From: Cervus elaphus
Lineage: Eukaryota; Chordata; Mammalia; Artiodactyla; Cervidae
Assembly (NCBI RefSeq): GCF_910594005.1
Contig: NC_057831.1
Span: forward strand, 36,786,001-36,850,000
Direction: 5' to 3'
DNA: 64,000 bases
Part shown: positions 13,701 through 28,700 of the stretch, in pieces
Position numbering within the stretch: position 1 is the stretch's first letter
Layout: every line of letters starts with the position of its first letter
Notes under the pieces: generated by a model
What the model was told of the DNA's origin: nothing
The model's database searches: none
Seen by the model: only the letters and a program-made list of their open reading frames with translations
Program-made: the position numbers and the translations under genes

Positions 13701-16700
13701 GTCCCCAGAAGCCTACCCCCTCATGTTTACACGTGCTTGTTTTTGCAATGCTGGATCTTCATAATACCACCCTTCACTGATACACTAGGTCGTTGGGATG
13801 GGGGTAAGACCTGGAAAGAGTTTAAGGGCCTGCTGCATTTGGGATGAACAGAAAGAGGCGGGGAAAATCAGCAAAATTTCCAAGATTTCTTTGAGGCTCT
13901 CTCACTTTCCTTTCTACATGTCTCCCTCACGTCAGGCTATCCTTTATCCCCAAAGAACTATACTGGCCCCATGTAGCTCTGCTTCTCTAAAACCCTTCCT
14001 TGCCACACCCTGCTCAGATTGAACTCTCTCCAAATTTTCAACATACATATGCATGCAGTTGATTTCTTAAAACAACGCTGGTTAGGAGTAGCCACATCAC
14101 TACACAGACAAGATCCATTTCTGAGTCTTAATAGATCTGAGGAAGTTCTTAGGAGCACTCACCTGCCACAAGCAATTTGAGTGACTTCACTGCCCATCAG
14201 CTCCAGAACTCTTCTTGGATTGACCTCATCATTCATGGAATCATGTCCAAGTTGCCCACAGGAACCAGCACCAAAGGTAAACACACCTCCACTCTGACAA
14301 GGAGCAAACACCACATAAGTGCACTGTGTCTCTGAGCTTGGATACACTCCTCTTAACCTCTGTATACAAAATTCATATCACAACAGTCTGTACAAGAACA
14401 CTATGCCCGCTTGACTCTTAGACAAATCACTTCTTTGGAATGTTCTCTAAATAGAAAAGAGAATTTTAAAAAAGAATTTAAGACTACATCTTTATGGAAC
14501 AAAGACAGCACTGTTCAAGGGAATGTGTGCCATCTACATATAAATTTTAAAAGTAGTTTAAAAGTACAACAATGTTAATAAACAGGAATACAAAAAAGGA
14601 GAAAAAGGTAGGTGAAATGAGATGAATTTTACATGACCATTCTCATGTAAGAAATTAAATGCTCCACAGATTCTTTAATAAGATTTTTTTTAGCAGCTGT
14701 ACTTGAACAAACACTAAAGCATTTTATTAAAGTGAATCTGTAACAGTTTGTTCAACACGAAAATACTTTTTCATTCTCTCTAGATATGACTGTCTTAGAA
14801 GCAAAAGAAATGGGTTGAATAATGTTAAAACATTAATTACACTGCTCTTTCTTTTTTCGTCATTTAGTTGCTCAGTCATGTCCAACTCTTTGTGACCCCA
14901 TCAACTGCAGCCCTCTAAGCTTCCCTGTCCTTCACCATCTCCCAGGGTTTGCTCAAACTCTTGTTCATTGAGTTAGTGATGCCATCCAACCATCTCACCC
15001 TGCCTTCAATCGTTCCCAGCATCAGGATCTTTTCCACTGATTTGGCTCTTCACATCAGGTGGTCAACGTATTGGAACTGCAGCATCAGCATCAGTCCTTT
15101 CAGTGAATATTCAGGGTTGATTTCCTTTAGGATTGACTGGTTTGGTCTCTTTGCTGTCCAAGGGAGTCTCAAGAGTCTCCTCCAGCACCACAGTTGGAAG
15201 GCATCATTCTTAGGTGCTTAGCTTTATTTATAGTCCAACTCTCATGTCCATACATGACTACTGGAAAAACCATAGCTTTGACTAGACGGATCTTTGTTGG
15301 CAAAGTAATGTCTCTGCTTTTTAATATGCTGTCTAGGTTTGTCATTGCTTTTCTTCCAAGGAGCAAGTATCTCTTAATTTCATGGCTGCAGTCACCATCC
15401 ACAGTGATTTTGGAACCCAAAAAAATAAAGTCTCTCACTGTTTCCATTGTATCTTCATCTACTTACATGAAGTGATGGGACCAGATGCCATGATCTTCAT
15501 TTTTTTTTTTTTTTTTCTAAAAATATGGAACGCTTCACGAATTTGCGTGTCATCCTTGCGCAGGGGCCATGCCAATCTTCTCTGTATCGTTCCAATCTTA
15601 GCATATGTGCTACCGAAGCGAGCACTTCATTTTTTGAATGTTGAGTTTTAAGACAGTTTTTTCACTCTCCTCTTTCACCTTCATCAAGAGGTTCTTTAAT
15701 TCCTCTTCACTTTCTGCCATAAGGGTAGTATCATCTGCACATCTGAGCTTATTGGTATTTCTGCCTGCAGTGTTGATTATAGCTTAGGAACACAGAATAT
15801 CGCTATATGTATTTCAAGGTTATAGATATTGAATTATTTTTCTATACTATTCCTACTCTCTCTCAAAGACACTATCAAAAATAATAAAGCAGTGATAATC
15901 ATCCTTATTATAACAGTACCATAGAACAAACCAGAATACTGAAGTCCCTTACTTTTGTAAGAACTGCTGTATGTTCTTCTCCACAACTGATATAGACGAC
16001 TTTCTGTGTTCGCAGGAGCTTCACATGGCAAGGAGACTCTCGATCTAGAAAAAGAGAAATATCAGAAAGTCAGTATCATCTGTCTTTGAGATGAAATATG
16101 CACAGTTCTCTTAGCCTCAATTTTGGGTCCCCCTTGATTCCTGATTCTCCTCTTCAGCTTGCTGCCTGAACCTCCACTTGGATGTCTAACAGACATCTCA
16201 TTTTTAACATATTTAAAGCCCAATTCCCCATACTCCCCGACTCTGCCCACCTTCCTCCCTACTTCCCCATACAGTTTTCCTCATTTCATAAATGCAGCTT
16301 TACCCTTCCACTTTTTCCTTTCTTGAATTCAAAGTACATCCAACAATGAGGAAAAACAACTGGCCCTACCTTCAAAATATATTCAAAATCCATCTTTATT
16401 CCCACTGCTGCCAAAGTGGTCTTCTAGCTTCCCCGTGGACCGATTCTAGGCAAAGTCAAATCAGATTACTCTTCTCCTCAACACCCTCGGTGTCTTCCTC
16501 TTTCACTGAGAGAAGCCAAAATCCTTACCCTGTCCTTCAGGGCTCCACACTGCAGGGGCTCCCTTCCTCTCAGAGCTCCAGCTCCGCTCCTCTTCTCCCT
16601 GCTCATCTCATCCCCAAGCCTACCATGATTCCTCCCACATCAGAGCCTCTACACACCCTGTTCCCTCTGACTGGGGACAGTTTTCACCCAGCTCCTCTAA

Positions 16701-19700
16701 ACACCTCCTCTTCTACTGGACTTCCTACAGGGCTCTGCTAAACATCTTATTCAAGAGGCCCTCCCTGGGTACCTTATGTAAAATAGGAAACTTTCCTCTC
16801 AAAGCCTCTGACATACTGCATACATTTGTTCTTGTTCAGTCCTGTCTGACTCCTTGAGACCCCACGGACTGCAGCATGCCAGGTTTCCCTGTCCTTCACC
16901 ATCTCCTGGAGCTTGCTCAAACTCATGTCCATTGAGTCAGTGATGCCATCCAACCATCTCATCCTCTGTCACCCCCTTCTCCCCTTGCCTTCAATCGTTC
17001 ACAGCATCAGAGTCTTTTCCAATGATTCAGTTCTTCGCATCAGGTGGCCAAAGTATTGGAGCTTCAGCTTCAGCATCAGTCCTTCCAATGAATATTCAGG
17101 GTTGATTTCCTTTGCAATTGACTGGTTTCATCTCTTTGCTGTCAAAGGGAGTCTCAAGAGTCTTCTCCAACACCACAGTTCAAAAGCATCAATTATTCAG
17201 TGCTCAGCCTTCTTTACGGTCCAACTCTCACGTCCATACATGACCACTGGAAAAACCATAGCTTTGACTGGATGGACCTCGGTCGGCAAAGTAATGTCTC
17301 TGCTTTTTAATATGCTGTCGAAGGTTGGTCACAGCTTTTCTTCCAAGGAGCAAGCATCTTTTAATTTCATGGCTGCAGTCACCATCCACAGTGATTTTGG
17401 AGCCCAAGAAAACAACATCTGTCACTGTTTCCACTGTACACATACTGGTTTGTTGTCTGTGTCTGCCCATTAGCATGCAGTCTCCACTAAGTCAAGGGTA
17501 TTATCTGTTTCGGTCCTTGCTGCACCCTTAGTGCCTGACATGGGGCAAGCACACAGAAGCTCCTCAGGAAGCATGTACTAAACAAATGAAGTTAAGAGGG
17601 CCACGTGAAGACTTCACCCACCTTTCTCATCACTGAGCCCGAGCTGCCCTGCATTATTCATCCCCCAGCCAAATACAGCTCCTGAGAGTGACAGGGCAAA
17701 GCTGTGGGCCCCTCCTGCGGCCACCTGCGCCAGCGGGATCCCCTCCAGGGACCTCACCCTCTGTGGACTGGCTTGGGAAGGGAACTCCTTCCCCAGGCCC
17801 AACTGCCCATGGCTGTTTCTCCCCCACGTGAAGAACTGGCCATCTGAAATCAGAAGAAGATTACTGGTATTACCAGAAAGATACAAGTTCCATTCACAAA
17901 TATAAACTTATCAGAACAACGGAGTTCCCCCGGGGCTCATTTGTTAGTTGCCCCCCCTGCAACACACACCCAAGAGCAAGGAAGCAGACACACTTCATGG
18001 TGTGAGAATCTCACAATCAGAACTCCCACTTGTCATGACAACACAGAGATCAACATCCTTCAAAGGCTATTAATATTTATGCAAAGAAAAAACTAAATGT
18101 TTAAATCAGTTCAGTGTTGAATAGGCCAATTATCAGGCTTAGATGCATTAAGCAAAGGGAACTAGTTCTGACCATACCAGGACTCCAAGAGACCCGGGAC
18201 TTCATAGGGTCCAGCTATGATCTGGACAACAGCACAGAGAATCAAGCAGGACGTGTTAGTGCTGACTTCCCCACAAATTTATCCTAACAGAATATAGCAG
18301 CATATGTTGGCTTAGGTTTTCCTAACTTCATCTTCTTCATTTATTTGGGCGCTTTATGGTGGAATAGCCATATGAGTTGTAGCTAAGAAAAACCAATCCT
18401 CCGTTCAAGTACACTGATGAACAGTCTTGCCTCCTCCTGACTTTCCCTGAGAGAGGTGGAACAGCAGTGATAACCACCTTCTTCATCATCCACACCCTGA
18501 GAAAAGTATGAGCTACACAAGGGCTGTCTTAGAACTGTCGCCGTCCAACAGGAATGCATAGACCCTAATGTATCCGGTTACATCACATCACATAAAAATA
18601 CGAAGAGAAATGGTTCCAAAATTAACACAACACTAGCACAGATTTTAATGTTACATTACCAGCTGCAAGGGCCAAGCAATGCCAGTTGCCACAGGAAACT
18701 TGTAATATCGTCTGCTGGTTCAGCTTTTGTATTAACCTAAAACAGAAAAGACTTTCCTTTTAAGAAGGGCATTCACAATGACTGGAAATATTCCCAACTA
18801 AATAAAATAGCTGTAATAAATAACATGTTTCACAAAACACTTTTTAAAATCAAATATATGATCTTACATGATAAAGTTCTATTAAGTCTTTCACTAACCT
18901 CCTGCATCTTTGGTAGTTACCATTTAAAAGAAAGAAACCCTGCTCTGCACTTAAACCCATTACCACAACCCTGTGTTAACTTCTACCTTGTCATCTCCAA
19001 TTTAGAGACAAAAGGAGTAAGCTGCCAAAGACATACCCTAAGAACATGGCTGGTATCTAAACGGGTTTCAAATGAGAGAAATGGCATGATCTAGCAACCT
19101 CACTTCCAGGTACAAAACCAAATGAACTGAAAGCAGGGTCCCAAAGAGATATCTGTATACCCATATTCATAGCACCATTATTCACAAAAGCTATAAGGTG
19201 GAAGCAACCCAACTGTCCATCAACCAATGACCAGAAAAACAAATGTGGTATATACACTTGGAATATGTATACAATGGAATATTCATCACACTCTTTAAGA
19301 ATGGAAATTCTGACACATGCTACAACGTGGATGAAACCTGGAATTATGCCTAGTGAAATAAGCCAGTAACAAAAAGACAAATAGTCCATGGTTCCATTTA
19401 CATGACATATCTAGACTAGCCAAATTCATACAAATCAAAAGTCTAATGGTGCCTGCCAGGGGCTAGACAAGGAGAAATGAGTTTTCATTTAATGAGTGTT
19501 GAGTTCTATTTTCTACTAGAAAAACAGTTCTGGAGATTGGTCACACAACCGTGTGAATATACATACACTAATAGTTCAATACACTATTGAACTGTACACT
19601 TAAAATGGTTAGGATGGTAAATTCTTTTAATTTTTTATTTATGTATGTTTGGCTGGGTTGGGTCTTTGTTGCTGCGAGAGCTCTTCTCTAGTTGCAGTGA

Positions 19701-22700
19701 ACAGGGGCTACTCTTCATAGCCTTGCATGGGCTTCTCATTATAGTGGCTTCTCTCACTGCAGAGCAAGGGCTCTAGACGCATAGGGTTCAGTAGTTACAG
19801 TGCATGGCCTCAGCAGTTGCAGTTCCTGGGCTCTAAACAGGCTCGGTAGTTGTGGCCCATGGGCTTAGCTGCTCCATGGCATGTAGATTTGTCCATTGGC
19901 AGGTGGATTCCTTACCACTGAGCCACCAAGGAAGCCCAAGATGGTAAATTTTATGTTACGTGTATTTTGCCACAATTTTTAAAAATTACTAAGGGCAATG
20001 CTTCCAAAACTCTTGATTCCCTAGGATGGTAAAGAGGAAGATCATATGATCACTTTCTAAAACTCGATCCTCTGCTTGCTTATATGGAAGAGATAAGAAC
20101 AGTACCTATTCACAGGGTTGTGGTGAGAATTAAGTGAAAAAAATGTTTGGCACTGCCCAATAGAGTTTGACAGCCTGAGAAATATCTCCTGCTTCCTATT
20201 TGAATAATTCATAGGTTGCCAAGTTCCTCTTCATTAAGTGTATGCCATGGGAACAAAAGACGCAGAGGGGCATTTTACAAGATAGATGTCCAACAGGGAA
20301 ATCAGGGGTTATTTAGAGTAACAGGTAAATGTTGCTTTAACAGTTTATTTTCTCAGATATAAAAAAAGTTTATAAATTAGAGTTCACATAAGCATTTAGT
20401 ACCAAATAGAACCCAACTATTTTTTATGGAGATAATTGTAAATTCACACGCAGTTTTAAGAAATAATACAGAGATCCCTTGTAGGCTTTATCCAGTCTCC
20501 CCCAGTGATGACATTTTGCAAAACTATAGAACAAAAAAATCGTAACAGGGATACTGACAAAAATACAAACTACCAATCTCACTTCTTTGTCCCCAGTTTT
20601 ATTTGTACTCATTTCTGTGTTTATGGTATTTCTGTCACTTGTGTAGGCTCATGCAATCACCACCATATTCAACGTTTCCAACCCAAGGATTCCTCGTATT
20701 TACAACCACTCCTCCCCTCCTCCATCATAGCCCCCGGCAATCATTAATCTACCCGTCATTTCCAAAATGTTGTCCCTTAAAGAATGTTATGTAAATGGAA
20801 TCATATAGTAGGCAGCCTTTTAGGATTGGGTTCTTTTTCACTCAGAATAATTCCTTGGACATTTGATATACACGCAGCAATTTTTTTGCTGCATATATCA
20901 ATAGCTTGTAGAATTCCGCTATTTTTAAAAAACATTTATTTTATTTATGGTGTGCTGGGTCTTCGTTGCTATGCAGGCTCTTCTCTAGCTGGGGCCAGCA
21001 GGGGCTACTCTCCAGGTGCAGTGTGTGGGCTTCTTACTGCGGTGGCTTCTCCTGTTGTGGAGCACAGGCTCTAGGACATGCGTGGGTTCAGCAGCTGTGA
21101 CTCCCAGGCGCCAGAGCACAGGCTCAATAGTAGTGGCACAGGGGCTTAGTTGCTCTGCAGATGTGGGATCTTCCCAGACCAGCGGTCAAATCCTTGTCTC
21201 CTGCACTAGCAGGCAGGTTCTTTACCACGGAACCACCAGGGAAACCCAGAAACCCACTATTTTTTAAAACTGAAAAAAAGTAATCCTGTCTTAGGGACCA
21301 ATGTTTCAGAACTTTATGCAACAAGAGTCCTTTTCCTGGCCAGTTTCCACTCAAATTCCCCATACTTCTCCCTTTATGGGTCACCATTACCCTTATCACA
21401 ACCTTCACAATCACAGTTACAAAAAAAAAAGCAGGTCAAAAGAAAGAGGACAATAAGAAATTGTATCATAAGATGGAGAAAAGGAGCCACATATGCACAA
21501 GCATACCCTGTGTTTTACCTACCCGTCTTACTCTATCCTCCCAACAACTCGGTAAAGGTACACACTACTACATCACTTCACTTTTAAGTTAGGAAACTGA
21601 GGCTCAGATAAGTTAAACAATTTGCTCAAAGCAACTCACCTAATATGAAATAGAGCCAATACTGGAATCTGAGGCTGTCTAATATCAAAGCTATGTTACT
21701 TTCCACAATATTAAGATAGGAATTGATGAATTTATCTTAATTAACTTGTAAAATTGTATACAAACTAAAGCCTCAGAAGTCATCCATAATATATGCATAA
21801 CTAATAAAAACAATAATAAATTGCTACTCTAACACAGACTACTTCATTTTTTGAAATGAAATGCCACTAATGACTTTACTTGAGTATTTATTCATCAACA
21901 AGTGAAATATTTTTGTCATGAATATTGTAAATCTTTTCCTTAATATTACATGCAATTCACTAAAATAAACCATCCCTTTTTTTTAATTTCCACTCATCTT
22001 CTTCTCCCAAAATTAAACTAAGTGTTGAAAGTAATGAATCTAAGACATTACCTGTTCCAACTCAGGAAATGAATCAAATTACTCTTACCTCCATGTTTCT
22101 CTTTTCCCTAAAACAGCTTTTGATTAAAGATACAAAAATCTAAGAAGGGCAAAACGGAGGAGGAGGAAGAATGTACTGTGCTTTAAAAGGGACAATATTT
22201 GGGCAGGGGAGGAGAGGCCATTTATTAACCAGACCTTTACTGAGCAATGCACGTGCTAGAGCACCCTTAGCAATGGTGATGCTAAAATAAATAATCCAGT
22301 TCTCCTGGCGTCAAGAGCTCCCAGCTTTGTCTAAAATTAGTTATTAAATTAAAAATTGCAATGAATGTGACTAGTACTGCAATAGGAGAACATTGTACAT
22401 TTGAAGTACAAAGGACTAGGAATTAAATGAAGGAAATAAACCAGTGGCCTCTTTGACCATTAAAACCCTCAACAAACAGACGCCACCCCCAAAACGTCCC
22501 CTTGAGAGTAACTTCAATACTACGGACATTTTCTTAGTGGTGAAGCATCTGTTAGATAATTAGCCAAATCATCTAAGATTTTGTTGCTTAAACAGCTTAA
22601 ACAGTCACGAAGTGGTGTCTGACTCTTTTGTGACTCCATGGACTACAGCCTGCCAGGCTCCTCAGTCCATGGGATTCTCCAGGCAAGGATACTGGAGTGG

Positions 22701-25700
22701 GTTGCCCTTTCCTTTTCCAGGGAATCTTCCTAACCCAGGGATCAAACTTGAGTCTTCTGCATTGGCAGATGGATTCTTTACCACTGAGCCACCGGTGAAG
22801 CCCTTCATAAAAGATTTAGAATTAAGTAAACACTTAAGGGACTAAAAACCATTGTATTAGTACTTCTGTGTTAAAGAACTTATAGATATTTGGTATATTA
22901 GCTGTTGATAATGCTGAAGGTAATTTGGCCTATTATTAAAGAGTAACAGGTCAGCTTTGTGACTGACCTTTAAAGTGTCTAACTGGATAATTGATTTACG
23001 CTTGCAATTTTAAGTTAAAGGTTAATAAGTGCAGCATGTGAAAAGAGGTTTTTTAATTTAAACATTTAATGAGTTCCAAACACTACCAACAACAGGCTAT
23101 TGGGATAAATGAAGTATAGTTCCCAAACAATTCATATTTTTTAACTGGAGATAAACACTTCTATCAGGCTTCCCTTGTGGCTCAGCTGGTAAAGAATCCG
23201 CCTGCAAATCGGGAGACCTCGGTTTGATCCCTGGGTGGGGAAGATCCCCTGGTGAAGGGAAAGGCTAGTATTCTGGCCTGAAGAATTTCATGGACTGTGT
23301 AGTCCATGGGCTCGCAGAGTCGGACACAGCTAAGCGACTTTCAAACACTTCTACAATTACAATTCTAGGGACGAGTGTTGTAACAGCATAAAGCATGACA
23401 GTGACTCAAAGGAAACAACAATTATTAATAAAAGAAGAAACCAGAATCCAAACCAAGGAGTCTAACAAAGAAACTAGCAGGAAATAACCTTTACAGTAAC
23501 TGACATTCTTACCTGGGTACTGCCACAGAATCCTCAGTAGTCATGAGTCCCAGCTGCCCATCACTACCCGCACCCCAGGAAAAGAGCTGGCCCTGGTCAC
23601 TGAGGGCCAGACTGTGGGACTCGCCACATGCCACATGGACAATGTGCTGATCTGCCAAAGCTCCAATTTGCTCTGAAAAAAAGGAAAAATCAAAGGAGGA
23701 AAATGTAAAGCCCAGAAAAAGGAATTACACAGAATTAGCATCCGAGGCAGTTGTGTTTTTCAAAGAGAACCACTACATCTGTGGGGAGAATACAAATTTT
23801 CTATGTTTCTGAAAGCTATCAATTTAGACCCCAGTTATACTGGGCAGCGCACACACTCCAGACATTCTCTCCTGTGTCTGGTGCTTCTCCCTAGAAAGAT
23901 GCCTTAAAGATTCAGTATTTGGAGGTGTGGGACCAGAGAGGACTCAGTGTAAATAGGAGTGAGGCTTGTTCCTAAAAGCAGTGGGACTGAGGAAGATTCT
24001 GCCTGGGAGCAATGAGCCCTTCCCCATCCACAAAAACACCCGTTTCTCCTCAGTTCTATAACATAAGTCTGTCTATGCATCTAGCCAGGAGGATTTCTCT
24101 GAGAAAACTGGCCCAAAAGAAAAGACCCACAGCTACTGGCAATGCTGGGTCCCCCTAGGAAATGTCCAGCTTCCCACTAGTTAACAAAACTTGCCCATAT
24201 ACTGTTCTGCTTACATTTTAGTATCTCACTTTTAAAAATAAAAGGCTGGACAAGGACAATCACATATGTGAAGACCATTTAACATAAAAATTAAACAGCA
24301 AAGAAAACAGAAGGAAGGAAACTCTGAAGAAAATGATCAAGCAAGGAACAGAAAAAAAAAATCTTTAGATCATTACCAATACAAGACAAGAAGCTTCCAA
24401 CCTTCAGAAAACAAACAAAATTACCTTGGAAAATGAAAATATAACAGCACAAATTTAAAGGAAAAACCTTCAGAAGCAGGATGGGGAATAATAATTGACA
24501 TTTTCTAAGAAATAGAACAAGAAGTCAAAGAGCAAAACAGGCGGAAAAAGAAGAGAGAAATGAGACTATTTCAAGAAACTCAACAATGGAAAAATAAGAA
24601 TCCCCAAAACAGAATGGAAAAAAACAAAGTAGAAATTTTCAAAGACAGGATTGCTCATAACTGAAAGACATGAGTTTCACATTGAAAAGACTGATTTAAA
24701 ACCTCAGAATAAAGAGAATAAGGACTGAATTTTAAAAAGAAGAACTACTTCAGAACTATGTAGCAGCCAATGAAGGAAAATTGGAAGGAATGTCTCCAAA
24801 GTGAAAAATGACATACAATCTGATGAGTTTATATTACATGAGCTTCACAGTTCTGTCAGAGAATAAAGATTACATGCAAATGAGAAAAATGAAATAATTA
24901 ACTCCAGGAAACATTAAATGCTTTATCAGAAATAAGAACAATCATGGTACACAAAGTCATAATAACCAAATAAATATAATTTATTAATTTACATTAATCT
25001 GTCAATCAATTTAAAATATCAACTATATGGAAAAGATGAGCATCTAGGAGTAAGAAAGAGGAAAGGCTGGGCGGAAATATAAAACCAGAGTAATCTTTCC
25101 CGGTAGAAAGCCTCTAGATCATGTCCAATATTGAAAAAAATCAAGAAATAGCATTATAAGCATGCTATTTATAAATATAAAGGCAAACTCCCCCCCAAAA
25201 GTTTCAAGAATTGAAAGTGATGGCCTCTGCAAGTGAGACTCAAGGATGGGGACAGGAGAGGTAAGAAGGTGTTATTTGACCTAAACTCAGGTCAAATAAC
25301 ATATAATTTTTCTTTTTAATTAAGCAGCTGAAAACATGCTCATGTCAGAGAAATCTGAATTATCTCAACTGCTTTCATTCCCACAACCATTTCCTTTACC
25401 CTCTACTCGCCATTAGGCCCTAACTCCCAACTCAGTCTTGTCCCCCACACTAAGAACAGTCCTGTATTTACTTTGGGAAAACTAAGAAACTCCTACCAAA
25501 GTAGCTCAGGTGAATCAGATTCTTCCTTCCTTCACCAAATTTCCACACTGTGCTGTAGTTCTAGGACTTCAGCAGCTTTTACGTTCTCTTGTGCCTGAGT
25601 GCCAGGCTCCTGATACCTCAGCCAGAACCAAGACCTGCAGCCCTGATGGCTGACCTCCTATGCCAACCACCAGTCTTTCCTGACTGGATGTTAATGTACA

Positions 25701-28700
25701 GTGTTGTTACGGTTGTTGTTCGGTCTCCAAGTCACGCCTGACTCTTTGCAACCCCATGGACTGCAGCACACCAGCCTTTCCTGTCCTTCACCATCTCCCA
25801 GAGTTTGCTCAAACTCATATCCATTGAATTGGTGATGCCATCCAATCATCTCATCCTCTATTGTTCCCTTCTCCTCCTGCCCTCAATCTTTCCCAGCATG
25901 AGGGTCTTTTCCAATGAGCTGGACTTGGCATCAGGAGGCCAAACTACTGGAGCTTCAGCTTCAGCATCAATCCCTCAGATGAATATTCAGGGTTACATTC
26001 CTTTAGGATTGACTGGCTTGATCTCTTTGCTATCCAGGGGATTCTCAAGTCTTCAATTACCTGCCAATCCTGATGAAACTGGAAACTTTACTGATGAAGT
26101 AAGTAAGCAAAGTCAAGTCAAGGGACAACAGACTCATCTTTAAACTTGGAAAGGAGCAATTGTGTCAGCCTTCCTTCTGGTCCAACTCTCACACCCATAC
26201 GTGATTACTGGGAAAACCATAGCTTTGAATACATGGACCTTTGTTGGCAAAGTGATGTCTCTGCTTTTTAATACGCTGTCTAGGTTTGTCACAGCTTTTC
26301 TTCCAAGGAGCAAGCCCTAGGCAAACCAATTCCTGTCTCATCACACATCAGCCACCAAAACAGACACGGAACCCCTATTTCACCACAACACAAGTTGCAG
26401 CCCCAAAGGCAGAGGTACCATTCAGTAATGCAAAGATTTGTAGAGAATTAAATCCTAGTTGTATCAAGTCCAATTTATTTCATTTCTCCTAGCCAGAAAA
26501 CTAAGCTCATCTGATTCATACTAGGAATCTGTTACAGTGAAATTTTAATTGCTCTTCTAGAATCTACTCCCTGGGTCAACTGGGAATACTTTGTTCACAG
26601 CTCTCACTGAATACACCCCTGCCCCAGTTGGGAGCATTCAGGCTACAGTGCACATGTTCATGCGTAATCTCTTCTGATTCATTCTGTCAAGACTGTATGC
26701 TATATTTTGCAGATCATGACAGAAACTCAACCCACACATTTAGATAATTAAACACACTAAGGAAATATTTGGCATTTTTTTGACAATAAAAGTATATTTT
26801 ATTTCTGATCCTTTCACAAGAAGCAATTTAAGATCTTTAGAAGTCTTCAGCAAGGTTAGCAACTCTGAGTGAGCCAAGGTAATAGGGCAGAACAGCAGCA
26901 AATGTGGAATGATGCTTAGGGCAAGGCAGCACTTCAACTGCACTCAGTTTTTTAGGATTACTGCTAGTTGGCTTTTGAGCCCATCATAATTTTTTAATGT
27001 GTTTTCAAACTAATAGTAAGTTGGGCAGTGAACCATCATAGGGTGGTAATAAAGAAGGATGTTATGTGCCTGGAAGGCAGATGGATGCTGCTCGTGTGAA
27101 CTTAATCCTTGCAACAATTCTGTAAGGTTTCACCTCTCTAATAACCCCTGCTGAGAAAAAGTGTGTTACCTGGTCAGAGTACACAACTAAATGAGCGGTG
27201 GAGCTAGGACTGGATCTCAGGTCCTCCTGACTTCCAAGCCCATTATACCCACAAGTCTGTATCATCTACCTTCATGGAAAAGAACTAGGTGATTTTAAAT
27301 CAGTCACAGTTACTACCCTGACTGTCTGTTTCAATGAGAAATGTTATCGAGTGGTTTACAGTTAACTCTGATTTTCATTTCCCACTGAACTCTCATTCTA
27401 GTTCACGTCTTGCCTTCTGCTGCTATACTCCCTGGACAGTTTTTCTCCGAAGTACTATCAACCTAGTCTGAGGGGTACAGCAGGCTTTTACTGAAAGTTT
27501 GGGATAGTGGAAATGAACTCAGCAAACCACTCAGAATATATCCAAGTTCCCTGCAGATCCCAACAAAGAGAATTTCCTAGTACCCATCTTCCTCCTAGGG
27601 GCCCCTGGCTTCCTACAACTTGGCAAGATTCGCCCTCATTTTCTTTGCTTCTGTGTCTGAAAGGTCTTATTTCCAAGCCATATTCCAACTACTTTCTAAT
27701 TTTCATCTAAACATTTTTGGGCAATCTGGGCTATGCTTAGTGGGATCTCAACGCTAACACAACTCACTTTCAAGTGACCACTCCCCCCCTCCTAAGAGTG
27801 TTATTACCATAGAAGAAATTCTACCTTGTTCCTGAGCCAAAGCACTCAAACTAAAGTCAACTTTTTAAAAAACCTTTTTATATTGTCATACAGCAAAATG
27901 AACCTTTTTTAGTGTACAATTCTATGAATTTAAGCACATGTAATCAGTGCCACAATCAAGAAACAAAATGGTACCATCAGCCAGAAAAGTCCCTTAAAGT
28001 GTTATCTCTAAAGGGCAAAGAGTTTTATCCCTTAGTCATTCTCTCCTCATCCCTAACTCCTGGTGACTACTGACCTACTTTCGATAACTACAGTTTTATA
28101 TTTTCAATATAATACAATCACAGAATGCACATAATAGAATCATATAGTATTTAACCTTTTGAAATTATTTCTTTCACTCAATATGACAACTCTGAGATCC
28201 ATCCAAGTTGTCATATGGATCAACAGTTTGTTCCTTTTTATTAATATTAGTCAATAGTATTCCATTGTATTATGGATGTACCACAAAAGGTTTTTTCCCA
28301 TTTTAAGCAATTATAGAGATGCAATCCACATGTGTGCACAGGTTATTGTATGAAAATAAGTTTTCATTTCTCTGGAGCAAATACTCAGGAGTGGGTATTT
28401 TAACTTTCCTGTACAGTGTTGGGTTATTTTAAAAATAGAATATGATGATCTCTACACTGATTGTTTTGCTTAGACTATTTAGATTTAAAATAATTATTGA
28501 TATGTTTGATTTTGTGATCTTTTTTAATTTGCTGTTCTTCCCTATTTTTCCTCTGCCCTTTTACCTCGTTTCTCCCTATTTTTGTATTAAACATTTTCTA
28601 GTGTTCCATTTTTATTTATTGTGTTTTTATTATATCTTTGATTAATTACTTATATTGTAATCTCTAGAGCAATCACAAGTATTTAGCTTTTCAAAGTGTA

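Noticed and set aside
16292..16741. 149-codon plus-strand open frame
   Set aside because: Serine/proline-rich translation of a C-rich intron stretch; nothing recognised and no splice support.
16913..17473. 186-codon plus-strand open frame
   Set aside because: It is the antisense reading of a Bov-B 3' fragment; the same antisense motif (MLKLMSIESVMPSNHLILC-like) recurs over other Bov-B copies at 14949, 25805 and 29030.
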